A DNA stretch of 64,000 nt from Hemibagrus wyckioides (GCF_019097595.1 NC_080727.1:12702501-12766500); one strand, 5' to 3'; counted from the first letter of the stretch, positions 1 through 10,828 are shown. Notes: generated by a model not told the origin, from the sequence alone. Translations and numbers: made by a program.

Positions 1-251
1 ATGAAGCTTGATTAGATCACACATAAGCAAGCACTGTTACAACAGAGATGCGCCAGCTGACTAATTTTTAAAGAAGCACTCAGCATTTAAAGTGACAGTT
101 TTACTTCTCAATCTAGCCATGTCCATCTAAAACCTTTTCTTTCAAATCACATCCTGTTCTTCACATCTGCTCATGTGAACAAACAGAGTCCCTTTTTTTA
201 TCATAGTTTAGTGTCATTTAACACTACATCCAGACATAGCTTCCTAAAGTT

Positions 252-457
252 TAATGTACCTGGTGGATGATAATATCGTTCCACTTTCAATTCAAATGTG
301 TGAATACAGACCATCACTTTATTCTAAAATGTGATTTTGTAACTTTACAATGCTGTTTAAAGTCAATTTATTTAAGATTCGAGTGTGTATATCTGGAAAA
401 CCTTTTAGGTGAGGTTGACTTGAATTTATTGCAGCTACATTACGCTAAAATATAAAA
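252..457 (+). repeat. Unnamed dispersed repeat, copy A (truncated)
   Basis: This stretch matches the flank of copy B at 1085-1260 and, in reverse complement, copy C at about 2470-2670. Shared words include TTCCACTTTCAATTCAAATG, GACCATCACTTTA and ATATCTGGAAAA. It lacks the start of the unit and stops where copy B begins, so A and B form a tandem pair. No coding capacity or terminal motif identifies its class. Confidence 0.7.
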
Positions 458-602
458 TTGAAAAATTTCCATTGTCATTACATGCATATTCTGATTTTAC
501 TTGGGTGTCTCTGGGTCACTGGGGGTGGAGCTTAGTTGTATTGAACAGCCAATCGCAGGTTACGTAGGTAATATACCAGGAAGTTATGTAAATGATAATA
601 TA

Positions 603-1082
603 CACCGATCAGGCGTAACATTATGAGCACTGAAAGGTGAAGTGAATAACAATGATTATCTCCTCATCATGGCACCTGTTAGTGGGTGGGATATATTAGG
701 CAGCAAGTGAACATTATGTCCTCAAAGCTGATGTGTTAGAAGAAGGAAAAATGGACAAGTGTAAGGATTTGAGCGAGTTTGACAAGGGCCAAATTGTGAT
801 GGCTAGACGACTGGATCAGAGCATCTCCAAAACTGCAGCTCTTGTGGGGTGTTCCTGGTCTGCAGTGGTCAATATCTATCAAAAAGTATCCTTTAGGTCC
901 TGTAAGTCCTTTAAGACCTGTAAGTATTTTTTAAAGTTGAGAGGTGGGGCCCATGGATCTGCTGCTAACATCTTGGTGCCTTATACCACAGCACACCTTC
1001 AGGGATCTAGTGGAGTTTTGGCAGCAAAAGGGGGACCAACACAGTATTAGGCAGGTGGTCATAATGTAATGCCTGATTGGTG
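603..1082 (+). mobile_element. Mariner-type MITE, inserted in repeat copy B
   Basis: The element is bounded by TA on both sides (601-602 and 1083-1084). Its ends are inverted repeats: CACCGATCAGGCGTAACATT at the left and, in reverse complement, CACCAATCAGGCATTACATT at the right. The interior keeps the start of a transposase frame (about 733-890: a helix-turn-helix-like stretch with [18 protein letters not shown]) and a short piece of its end (GGPTQY before the stop at 1048). The catalytic centre is missing. It is a deletion derivative of a Tc1/mariner element. A second copy with the same deletion lies at 51489-51953. Confidence 0.88.
733..1050 (+). pseudogene. Mariner/Tc1 transposase remnant (N-terminal piece plus tail)
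   Basis: The frame is open for 105 codons but only the first ~50 and the last few resemble a transposase. The N-terminal part has the spacing of the DNA-binding helix-turn-helix of Tc1/mariner transposases ([20 protein letters not shown]). The segment that should carry the three acidic catalytic residues is absent. It is replaced by a short stretch with repeated CCTTTAGGTCCTGTAAGT-like words. The product cannot be a transposase. It could at most bind DNA, and I see no sign that it is expressed. Confidence 0.75.
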
Positions 1083-1779
1083 TAGTTCCACTTTCAATTC
1101 AAATGTGTGAATACACACCATCACTTTATTTATGCTGTTTGATCTATATCTATAAATCTATAAAGATTTAAGTGAGTATATCTGGAAAACATTTTGGGTG
1201 AGGTAGACTTTATTAATTTACTAATTTACTAATTTATCGGTGCTACATTAAGCTGAAATATAAAGTGCAGTCCAAACGTGTTAGCTGATGGACTACATTT
1301 GATGGGAATTGAAATATATTTTGGCTGAACTTTTCCTTCAAGGTATAAAAAATATATAATGTGAATAGAGTTTGGTGAGATTGTTTTTTTTTTTTTTTGA
1401 CTCACTGTCAGCCTGCAGAGGAAAAGAGAAGCCTTGTGGGCTTTATGAGAGCCGAAAACACAACATTCATGCTGAAAGCAAATATCTGCAAACGGAGATA
1501 CCGTACAGAGTACTGTATATACTTTATAGTACACATTACTCCTCGTGTACATCAACACGGTTTCAATCGTACCAAAGATAATGTAATGATGCGACATGGA
1601 AAGGATTTAATGAGGTTTAAATTGTCTTGTAAACTCAGGAAATGTAACAACTATCACAAAATCTTCACAACAGGAATAAATAACTAATAACTAACTATAA
1701 GTCAGGTGTAAAATGTCACAGCCAGTTAGAAATCAGTTTTCAGTGGACTGGCAATTTAATGAACTGCTGAAAAATTAAT

Positions 1780-2045
1780 AGAAGTCGCTGCAGGTTATCT
1801 GTTCTCCATGAGTTTGCGGCAAGTGAGTGATGAATCCGGCCTGCAGGAACGAGGCAGAGGCTGGTTGATTACAGGCGGGAATGTGAGATGATAAGCAGGA
1901 TGAAACAGATAGAGCTCCTCTGTGGCACGCAGTGAGCCTGCTGCTTCTCCACCGCTGCTTTAATTGGTTTGACCTCCCCCTCATTATTGCCTGTCTGCCT
2001 CGGCAAATACAGAATTAATTATAACAATAAGCAACACTGCAAGCT
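1780..2045. other. Candidate conserved non-coding island
   Basis: This unique segment lies between repeat copies B and C. It is richer in GC than its surroundings and carries homeodomain-type words (TTTAATTGG, AATTAATTATAAC) next to a pyrimidine-rich block. No frame looks like a protein. Its texture resembles vertebrate conserved non-coding elements. That is an impression from composition and motif density; no alignment was made. Confidence 0.25.
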
Positions 2046-2184
2046 GATAAAGTCACTGTGTAGTAACAGAAGCAGCGACACTCGGAACACTTGACGGACC
2101 GTAGTTCACATTCAGTAAACCTTTCTCGAACACAAAACCCATGCTGCAATCCCTGTTTGCTTCATCAATAAAAAAAAATGTAAA

Positions 2185-2795
2185 AATATACTGTATACAA
2201 AGAATGGATATTTGCAAATATTTTGCTTTCAGCATGAATGTTGAATTTTTTTTTTCTCTCATAAAGCCCACAAGGCTTCTCTTTTCCTCTGCAGCCTGAC
2301 AGCAAGTCAAAAAAAACAAAACAAAAAAAAACAAAACAACTCGCCAAACTCTATTCACCTTATATATTTATCATACCTTGAAGGAACAGCTCAGCCAAAA
2401 TGAAATGGTCATATTTCAGTTCCCACCAAATGTGGTCCATCAGCTAACACATTTGGAGTGCAGTTTATATTTCAGCTTAATATAGCAGCAATACATTTAA
2501 GTCTACCTCACCCAAAATGTTTTCCAGATATACACTTACGCTTAAATCTTTATAGATTGACTTTAAACAGCATTCTAAAGCTACAAAACGACATTTTAAC
2601 ATAAAGTGATGGTCTGTATTTACACAGTTAAATTGAAAATTAAACTATATTATCATCCACATCACTTCCTGGTACATTAATTACAAAACCTGTGATTGGC
2701 TGGCTGTTCAATCTAACTAAGCTCCACCCCCACTGACCCAGAGACACCCAAGTAAAATCAGGATGGGCCTGCAATGACAATGGAAATTTTTTCAG
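2185..2795 (-). repeat. Unnamed dispersed repeat, copy C (inverted)
   Basis: Read on the minus strand this copies the unit of copy B in the same order: TTTCCATTGTCATTGCAGG, GTGTCTCTGGGTCAGTGGG, ACCAGGAAGTGATG, ATCTGGAAAACATTTTGGG, TTAGCTGATGGACC, CAGAGGAAAAGAGAAGCC. It lacks the MITE, so the MITE inserted in copy B after the copies separated or after they arrived independently. A T-rich run (about 2300-2340 as A-rich on the plus strand) has grown between two conserved parts. Confidence 0.75.
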
Positions 2796-3439
2796 TGACT
2801 CAGAAAGATTTGACTCGTCTCACCAATAAGACACAAACATTTGGGCTCCAGAGTGGCTCATGCTGGAACTTTGCCATATTTTGAGCGATGATTGTTCTTC
2901 TTTGCCTCTATCCACTGAAGCATTTTGATTAAATTACACAGCTTCTCTGTAACGCTTATTTTGGTTCATTGAACAAACACTGGACATGAGCAGCCCAAAA
3001 ACGAATTGCACACTTCACTTAAAATGAGTGATGGTCTTTATTTGGCTACAGTCCATTTGAATAGTCAAAGAATGAGCCATCACAGGCTGAGCCAGGAGAA
3101 AATCACTATTTATAATCAGTCTGCATTTGTTTGCAGAGAACATTAACTAGGAAAATCTGCTTTTGAATGTGGATATTTGTTTAGCACCCTTTCACGTGCT
3201 GGTCTTTTAAGTGCAGTAGAGTTGTTTAGGAGAATTTGGAAAGAGAAAGTACATAAGCACACTAAAAAATCTCCTAAACTCTCTGTAGATCAGGCTTCTT
3301 TAATGCAGAAAATACAAGATGACTTGTACATAATAATAATAATAAGTCAAATAAACAATGGAAGAACATCAGCAGAGATCAATACAGCTTGCAAAATTAC
3401 TTACAAACAAAAAGTAAAAATGAAAATAAACATAACGGT
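2796..3439. other. No recognisable gene or repeat
   Basis: AT-rich single-copy-looking DNA. A 91-codon open frame at 3177-3452 has no recognisable domain and runs through a short ATA repeat, so I treat it as chance. Confidence 0.5.
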
Positions 3440-3850
3440 TATAATTGCATAAGTATTCACCCCCTATTGCTGGGTAAATTGTTGTGCAACCAGCTACCAT
3501 CACAAGCCACATAATTATTTCAATAGAGTTTACTTAGCAGCAATTAAAATCTCTCCTGATTTCAGTCAAAATACACCACTTTCTGGAACGCCCCAGACAT
3601 TGTTAGAGCACAGACCTAAACAAACAGCATGGTGAAGACAGCTAGCAAAAGGCATCCAGTTTTGGAAATGAATCAGTCAGGGTTTGGTTGTAAAAGAATC
3701 TCAAACTTTGAATATCCTTCGTTAAAGAGCTTCATTAAATCTATTATTAAAACAAAGTAAAGTAAAGAGCCATGACTTTCCAGAAGAAGAAGAATATTAG
3801 TGGCCAGCTAAAAAGAGGCTTAGCCAGACAAGCAACCAAGAGCCTACCAA
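3440..3850 (+). mobile_element. Tc1-family relic, 5' end and N-terminal transposase region
   Basis: It starts with a terminal-type word GCATAAGTATTCACCCCCTA, followed by the spacer and then a decayed N-terminal transposase region: CAGGGTTTGGTTGTAAAAGAA, AATCTCAAACTTTGAATATC and CATTAAATCTATTATTAAAA correspond to the helix-turn-helix region (GLGYKKIS...TLNI...IKSIIKK) of a fish Tc1 family I know. It then breaks into AGCCAGACAAGCAACCAAGAG. Stops and shifts are frequent. At about 3852 it abuts an opposite-strand relic. Confidence 0.7.
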
Positions 3851-3852
3851 GT

Positions 3853-4400
3853 GTAAGCTACCACCACCATGCTTCAATATGTGGAAGATGTGTTCAGGAT
3901 GATGAGTTGGCTTTTTGGGTTTCCAGATGCAGCATTTTATGCATAGGCCAAAAAGATGTTTAGTCCATTTTAGTCCCAAAGAACCTTTCCTTTATCATGG
4001 CAAATTCCAAAATGTTCTAATAGGATTTCATTGTACTCCTATTCTAACATAAACTGGAGGAGTGTCTGAGGATTGTTTGTCTTGTGAACAACATCATCCA
4101 TCTGAGCTGTGGGTCTTTCCTGCTCCTTCAGAGTTATTTAATCCCTTCTTTAGCCTGCTGCATGCTTTTGCTGGACAGCCCACTCAACGCAGAATCATGA
4201 TTGTACCATATTCATGCTTTTTCTTTTCTTTTTCCTTTTTTTTTTTACAAATAGTTTTTGGTGCCCTATACATTTTTTTGTTTGTTTGTTTGTTTTAAAT
4301 AACCAAATCCAGACCTTTGTCACAGGTAGCACCTTGGTCTTTTTATAGGCTATAAAATGTGGAAAAGTTCAAGGTGTTGAAATACTTATCAGGGCATTAG
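3853..4400 (-). mobile_element. Tc1-family relic, inverted, with catalytic-domain start
   Basis: Read on the minus strand, 4400-4340 resembles a terminal region (AAGTATTTCAACACCTTGAA then CTTTTCCACATTTTATAG), and 4190-3853 resembles a transposase. At 3979-3853 the frame gives LFG...KPKKPTHHPEHIF and then LKHGGGS, which matches the stretch just after the first catalytic Asp of Tc1 transposases (LFG, W-R-K, HHPENT, KHGGGS). The Asp itself is lost (TKHLFG). The remaining C-terminal two-thirds is absent. An old, dead copy. Confidence 0.75.
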
Positions 4401-5799
4401 TACTTGATTAAGGAGGTGAAAAAGGAAATAAGAAGTGAAAAAAGGAGATTGAATTTTTTTTCAAGGATAATGGGAACTGCGAGGGCTAATAATCCATGCT
4501 TATAGGATCGGATGCACTCCGCCGGATGCTACAGGTGTTAACACGATTAGAGATCCTGTCGAGAATTTTAAACAAGGCACAGAAATGATAATGAGAACGT
4601 ATACACGTCTGCTCTCCTCGGGGAAGTACGAGCCTCCTGTGGAACGCATATAATCAATCAAGTGCTGCTTAGCAGGGAATAGAGATACTGTATGCCTGTC
4701 CTGCAAAGCCACAGAGCCACGCTTTCAAGTGTTCCTGCTCCAGAGCAGCTGAAGGGCTTCATAATGAGCAGTTGAGCAGAGAGATGCTGGAGCTGATTTC
4801 ATCCTACTCCTTCGCTTTGCACGGATGCACTTTTTGTATTTGAATCATGAAAGCGGATATTTGAAATTCAGCGTCTGAGCATGGCTTGCATCACATTGTT
4901 ACATCACGTATTGGCGATGCATAATGTCGTTTGAACTCTGAGTCGCCTGCTTTCTCATGAAAAATCGAGCAGCACTGAGGAACCTCTGAAGGAAGTTGGA
5001 CTGTAAACATCATACCATCAGGAAAAGGGATTTACTACATGTGTCATTTAAATTGTTAACACACTGTGCATGACTAGATCTTGCAAAAGCCAAGCTTGAA
5101 ACATGAGCTCCCGAATATCGCATCAAACAACATATCTACAGGAATACTACATCACAGATGTTGGTCTCTGTAGCTATAAGGCTAATGCTGCTAATAAGTA
5201 ACAGATGCTTATGGCCTCCGGTTTAGCGCCGTGCTAACACTGGCTCTGTAAAAGAATGTGTACATAAACTGTTTAATAAAAAAAAAAGAAAAAAGAAAAT
5301 TGTAAGAATTGCATGTAATGCTCAACTCCACCTCACATCAAAGCCATCGTTCGTCTCAGTGCCGACAAATATTCCTTGTAAAAAAGAAAAAGATATATAT
5401 ATCTCAACTAACATACAGCTCTGCCTTCAAACTTTAGTTCATGTCCTCTTCCTGAGTTTAATGCTGGTACAGCTTCAAGAAGGAACTATGAGCACTTTTA
5501 TTATTATGATCTTTTATATCTAGCCATGACAAACCGAGTCATATTCATAACACACACAAAACTGCTACAGAAATGCACAGGTTCATGCGGTGTGTCTGTG
5601 TCGCTGGTGGTCTGGGTGTCACGTTCCTGTAACCAGCTTTCTACTGAAAGATTACGCCACTTACACGCCTTGCTCACGCCTCATGCTTTGTGATTGGTTA
5701 GAAGTTCTTTGCTCTGCATCACTATACAGATCACTGCCTTTGGTCTGTCCTGTATAAATTTTGCTAGGTGTGTTGATTTCTTCTGTGGATGAGCTTTCT
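4401..5799. other. Unique DNA, no recognisable gene
   Basis: Mixed-composition DNA. The part 4490-4870 is more GC-balanced and complex than its flanks and could hold regulatory sequence. The part 5280-5400 holds A-rich runs. I see no exon, RNA gene or known repeat. Confidence 0.5.
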
Positions 5800-5801
5800 T
5801 A

Positions 5802-7419
5802 CAGTCTTATGCAAAAGTTTAGGCACCCCTTGATAAATAACAGATTTTGGTGATTTTTTAATTGAAAAGATGTTAACACAGTCTCTCTTGGAAGTGGAAA
5901 AATGAAAAAAATTTCAGCAAACATTGATGCATAGTTACTTCTTATGCCATAAATTGAACAAAAATAAAAAATAAAAACATTATTATGGCACTGTGCAAAA
6001 GTTTGGGCACTCTAAGAGTTCCAGAGTCTCAGATTCTTTTCTAAGGTTTCAGACCTTAATCAGCTTGTTAGATCTGATGCATGGCAACAGCTGTCTTTAG
6101 TAAATGCCAATTTCAAAGCTTTACAAATACTTTGACTCTTCAAACCTTGTGCACACACTTGCGGACACTCAACAACCATGGGTTCCTCTAAGCAGCTGTG
6201 TAAGACTCTGAAAATGAAAGTTATTGATGCCCACAATGCAGGAGAAGGCTACAAGAAGATAGCAAAGCGTTGTCAGCTTGCAGTTTCCACAGTGAGAAAT
6301 GTAATTAAGAGATGGCAGTTCAGGGGAACTGTGGAGGTCAAGATGAGATCTGGAAGACCAAGAAAACTCTCGGAGAGAACTGCTCGTATGCTGGTCAGAA
6401 AGACAAATCAAAACCCCCATTTGTCTGCAAAAAACCTGCAGGAAGATTTAGCAGACTCAGGAGTGGTGGTGCACCGTTCCACTGTGCAGCGATGCTTGCA
6501 CAGACAAGACCTTCATGGAAGAGTCAGCAGAAGAAAACCTTACCTGCATCCCCATCATAAAATCCAACGTCAGAAGTATGCAACAGAACATCTACAGAAG
6601 CCTGATGCGTTTTGGAAATAAGTGCTGTGGACTGATGAAGTTAAAATAGAACTATTTGGCCACAAACAGCAAAGGCATGTTTGGAGAAAAAAAGGGGCAG
6701 CATTTCATGAAAAGAACACCTTGCCAACTATTGAGCATGGGGGTGGCTCTATCATGCTTTGGGGTTGTGTTGCAGCCAGTGGCACAGGAAACATTGCACG
6801 GGTGGAGGGAAGAATGGATTCCACTAAATCCACTAAATCCGCAAATTCTGGAAGCAAACATCATACCATCTGTAAAAAAGCTGAAGCTGAAAAGAGGATG
6901 GCTTCTACAACAGGACAATGATCCTAAACATACCTCGAAATCCACTATGGAATACCTAAAGAGACGCAAGCTGAAGGTTTTGGAATGGCCATCACAGTCC
7001 CCTGATTTAAACATCATTGAAAATTTGTGGGTAGATCTTAAAAGAGTTGTGCATGCAAGACGACCAAAGAATATTACAGAACTAGAAGCCTTTTGCAAGG
7101 AAGAATGGGAGAAAATCCCAAGTACAAGAATTGAAAGACTTTTAGCTGGCTATAAAAAGCGTTTGCAAGCTGTGATATCTGCCAGAGGAGGTGTTACTAA
7201 GTACTGATTATGTAGGGTGCCCAAACTTTTGCACAGTGCCACAATAATGTTTTTATTTTTTTATCTTTGTTCAATTTATGGCATAAGAAGTAACTATGCA
7301 TCAATGTTTGCTGAAAATATTGTGCATTTCCAAGAGAGACTGTGTTAACATCTTTTCAATTAAAAAATCACCAAAATCTGTTATTTATCAAGGGGTGCCT
7401 AAACTTTTGCATAAGACTG
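5802..7419 (+). mobile_element. Complete Tc1 transposon (1.6 kb), non-autonomous by mutation
   Basis: The element has TA duplications at 5800-5801 and 7420-7421 and exact outer ends (CAGTCTTATGCAAAAGTTTA; reverse complement at the right). The terminal inverted repeats run about 210 bp (5802-6013 and 7213-7419) and each holds two similar direct repeats: the outer TGCAAAAGTTTAGGCACCCC and the inner TGTGCAAAAGTTTGGGCAC. This is the IR/DR layout of Tc1 elements such as Sleeping Beauty relatives. The length of 1618 bp is typical. It encloses one transposase pseudogene. The ends look well preserved, so it could still be a substrate for a related transposase. Confidence 0.95.
6178..7207 (+). pseudogene. 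Tc1-family transposase, broken by one stop and one frameshift
   Basis: The start ATG at 6178 has a good context (CAACCATGG). The first 147 codons cover the paired-like DNA-binding region with two helix-turn-helix parts and the GRPRKLS linker (residues ~60-66). A TAA at 6619-6621 follows FWK. The frame then continues in phase with VLWTDEV, which carries the first catalytic Asp, and with EHGGGSIMLWGC. Near 6828-6845 a short duplication (CCACTAAAT twice) shifts the frame. The last ~125 codons continue in the other frame to the TGA at 7205-7207 with QQDNDPKH (second Asp, codon 6914-6916) and SPDLNIIENLW (Glu, codon 7019-7021). The last two residues are 34 apart, so the DD34E triad is present but cannot be made in one protein. 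The full length of ~343 codons matches the family. Confidence 0.95.
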
Positions 7420-7421
7420 TA

Positions 7422-9722
7422 TGTAATGATTTCTTATGTAATGAGGTTTGTTTCATTTGTATATAGCTTATAAATAACACACATCAATAACAGCCATGTA
7501 GTTACATATTTTCTTTCTCTTTCTTTTGGGTCACTTTGTGTATAGTTAGAGGGAATTTTGTATATTAATTTGACCTGCTCGGCTTCTGAAGCTTTAGCCA
7601 CTTCCTTTTACCAAAAAAAAGGAATGAAATTAAAATACAAAGCGAATGCAAACTTTGTCTTTCTGCATGTTTATTCCCTTGTGTGTTGCGGCTCAGCCTA
7701 GAGCTGGTCGTAACACCCAAAACCAAATCACTGTTGTTTTGTGACACAAAAAATATCAGTATATATGTAGAAAAAAACTATATCCACAAATCTGTGAGAC
7801 ACTGAACATGTCTGACAGCTATAATCCTCCATTAGCTCCATTAACCTGACAGCTCCAGTGCAAGTTTAGGTGAAACACTGGAAGCCTTCTCTGGATATCC
7901 CAGCTGCCGTCTGGTTCTCCATCACTATAGGTCGCTTCATGTCACTGTGATCTGCTAAACCATCAATAAATCCCACAGTTTAGAAAAGCAGGTGACCTCA
8001 TCCATTGACATGAGCTGCTACCATCCAGAAACACTTCATGACTGCTGTTCACATCGGAGAGCAGGAAAAGTCAAGCAGCTTTCCACCCTGGCTTGCTTGT
8101 CTGCTGCCTTTCCGTCGGCAATCACCCGCCAAGACGCTGAACTCATTCACAGCCTTTTCTACAGAGCGATTGGTTTAGAGAACGGGAGAAAAAAAAGCTC
8201 AAGTGGCTCATTAAAGTGGCGAGAGAGGTCTCGGTGAAGAGGGCTGACAGAAAACTGTCAATCTGTGCTGTGATTGGGTGCGATGTACATAAAGCAAAGA
8301 TCTAAAAGAACGCCTAGCGAACATGACATCCTCACATCCTGCTCACATGACGCCTTAGAGAGTAACAGTGAGTTAATACTTTATGAAGGACAGAAATAAT
8401 AGAAATTAAATATGTAAAGGAAATGAAACGTTTCCCTGTGAATATATATTCATAAGAGAGTGCTGGACAGTCATTTCCTTCATCAAACATTTTGACAGTA
8501 TAATGGAAATGAAACTCTGGTGTGAATCATAATGGAATTCTTTTAATACACCTTTTACTCTGGGGTATAACACACACCTTGAACCAGTCTGTATAGAGAA
8601 GTGTGCGATTATATTCATGTAGCAGACATTGCTTTTTACATTTCCATGTTTACAACAGCACTTAAAGGAAAAACTCCACCCAGAGAAACAGTAAATTCTT
8701 TGGTTTCTGTAATGTAAGTGAGTAACTTAGAACTAATTTATTTCCAGACATTCCACAACATTTTTAAAAGATCCATGTCACGCCATGCCATTTTTCAAAA
8801 CCGTGGCTTGAAAGGCTACTTTGAGGAACTAGCGTAGCAAGTGCAAGGTAATACTGTATATCAAGTGAACACTAAACTAGCGATCAAAAGCAAAAGTCAC
8901 ACTATAATCACTACTCGATTATATGACACCACCTCATTTGATTAAACTGATTAATCTTGATTAATGAGTTTCAAAATAAAGTTAGATAGTTAACTAGTTA
9001 GCTAATTTTCCAACTACTATTCGAGAGATTCGCCATATGGACAAATGTTTGTGGAACTAAAAATAGATAAAAAATGTGTCATTCATTAATAAATGAAAAA
9101 TGTAATTGATAAGCAGCTGTTGTACAAGAGGAATAAAATGCTGTTATACTATAATAATAACAAAATAATAACTTCAGGTTACAGTAACTCATCTTTATCA
9201 CATCCCCCTGATTATTTTCCTAAAGCAGCATGCTCCTAAGTGTTTTATTCCTTATATATTTGAACTAGCATTTGAATTAACATTTCTTTTCTTTAAACAT
9301 TCTCAGTGTGTGCCTGTGAATGTCTTATCACAGTCTGCGGTGTAGGGCAGAGCTTGCGTGCTTCGAGTGGACATGCTCGAACTCCCGCTGCCTCCCCAGA
9401 GGAAGCCTCGGCCACTGGTCAGGTTATAATAAGGTGAGCGATCTGCACTTCTTGCCGTTTTTTTGTAATTCCATGAAGTCCTCTCTGTTTCGATAAGCCT
9501 CTCAGAGTGCTCCAGGAGAAACGGGAAGTGTACCTCAGCCTCAGAATATCAACGAGTGCCCCTAACCAGCGGCAGCTGGAGGGGATGTCTGAGAATGAAT
9601 AATGAAATGACGAGCAGCCAAACCGAACATGTTTCTTTGCTGGATGTCACACACAGAAAATGTCACCAGGCATAAAAGGTGCAGAGTTTTAAATTTGCTC
9701 CACAAATGCACACACTGTCATG

Positions 9723-9725
<3 letters not shown>
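7422..9725. other. Unique DNA, no recognisable gene
   Basis: Mostly AT-rich. The block 9330-9620 is GC-richer and contains a 34-nt segment flanked by CCTCCCCAG and GTGAGC, which has the form of a micro-exon but no supporting evidence. No known repeat was seen. Confidence 0.5.

Positions 9726-9763
<38 letters not shown>
9726..9763 (+). repeat. (GA)n microsatellite
   Basis: About 18 GA units with one C interruption near the right end. Confidence 0.95.
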
Positions 9764-10189
9764 TGGACATCGGAATACAGAGGCACACCGAGTCCCTCAG
9801 AGTGTTAGAGTCCCAGAGCTAATGTTCTTGACGTGGAGAGAATTTTGCCATTCATGCTGGTAGTGATCCCTCGCTATCTTGACTTTAAGGCCTGGCTTCA
9901 CTAATCCGACTCTTTGAAATCATTTGAAAGCATCAGAAACCTAAAATCCATGATTGCTTCTTAAGTACAAACTAGACCTGATCACTTTTTATGAGGTTCC
10001 AGTGGCTACATGAACTATGGTCTCCTGCTTTGATGTGGAGTGGGTATGGCTAATCCTGGGTAAAACATGTACGCTTTTAAAAGATCAGTTTCACCAGTCA
10101 TGCCTACATAGCCATTTTTAGAACTCCTGCTTTGAGAAACTAACCTGCAAGTGCAAGATGAGCAAAAGTAGTAGCACCCTATTGATGTT
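9764..10189. other. Unique DNA, nothing recognised
   Basis: No exon, RNA gene or repeat is apparent between the (GA)n and the SINE. Confidence 0.5.
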
Positions 10190-10364
10190 TACATTTCTGG
10201 CATTTATCCAGATCAACTTACAATTTTAGCTCATTTTTTATACAACTGAACATTAAGGGCCTTGCTCAGGGGCCCAGCAGTGGCAGCTTGGTGGACCTGG
10301 GATTCAAACTCACAACCTTCGAATCAGTAGTTTAACACAATAACCACTAAGCTACCACATCTCC
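10190..10364 (-). mobile_element. tRNA-headed SINE, minus strand
   Basis: On the minus strand it reads as a tRNA-like head (TAGCTTAGTGGTTATTG near the start as box A, then GTGAGTTTGAATCCCAGG as box B), a body with GCTGCCACTGCTGGGCCCC and GAGCAAGGCCCTTAA, and a tail with TTGATCTGGATAAATGCCAG. The same order occurs at 28726-28874 and 31173-31383. SINEs of this design are transcribed by RNA polymerase III from the internal boxes. This copy is diverged. Confidence 0.85.
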
Positions 10365-10489
10365 ATTGTCTAAGTAATTAGATAGCTAACTTTGTTAACT
10401 ATCTACTACTAGAGAGAATTACAATTCAAGTTAGTTAAGCTAAGGGATTTACTATATGGATGAAAGTATGTGTATATACTGTATCATTA

Positions 10490-10828
10490 CAATTTTCCTT
10501 CACAGGCCCAAACCTGTTCCTGTATGACAATGCTCCTGTGAACAAATCAAGCTCCATGAAAACATGGTTTGGCAAAGCTGATGTAAAAGACCTTGAGTGT
10601 CTTGCACAGAGCCCTGACCTCAACCCCACTGTACACCTTTGAGATGAACTGGAACGCTGACTGAACCCCAGATCTCCTCACTCTACATCAGTGTCTGATC
10701 TCACTAATGCTCTTTCAGAAAGAAAGAGAAGTCTCTTGTAGGAAGTCTTCCCAGAAGAGTGGCGCTTATTGTAACAGCATGTACGGGAGTAATAGTTAGG
10801 TGTTAATGAACTTTTGGCCACATAGCAT
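10490..10828 (+). pseudogene. Tc1 transposase C-terminal relic
   Basis: The frame from 10505 reads LFLYDNAPVNKS, then [15 protein letters not shown] and a stop, matching the second Asp to Glu region of the family found intact at 27347-28594 ([22 protein letters not shown]). The catalytic Glu has become Val and the Trp after it a TGA stop. Further along, SVSDLTNAL and LPRRV-like words and a tail GAACTTTTGGCCACATAGC complete the 3' end. The 5' two-thirds is absent. It is dead. Confidence 0.85.

Larger units (their letters stand above)
459..1520 (+). repeat. Unnamed dispersed repeat, copy B (split by a MITE)
   Basis: The unit starts near TTTCCATTGTCATT and runs through GTGTCTCTGGGTCA, then after the insertion at 603-1082 through TTAGCTGATGGAC and CAGAGGAAAAGAGAAGCC. 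The same order of words appears on the minus strand in copy C. Without the insertion it is about 580 bp. Short open frames inside both copies give a shared peptide around EEKRSLVGFMR, which reflects repeat identity and not a gene. Confidence 0.7.

Noticed and set aside
1229..1597. 122-codon minus frame in repeat copy B and a 101-codon minus frame in copy C with similar parts
   Set aside because: The similarity comes from the repeat itself. The two frames run on opposite strands relative to the repeat and are short, so they are not a conserved gene.
6652..7098. 148-codon minus-strand frame over the Tc1 transposase
   Set aside because: It lies antisense to the transposase pseudogene and reflects its codon pattern.
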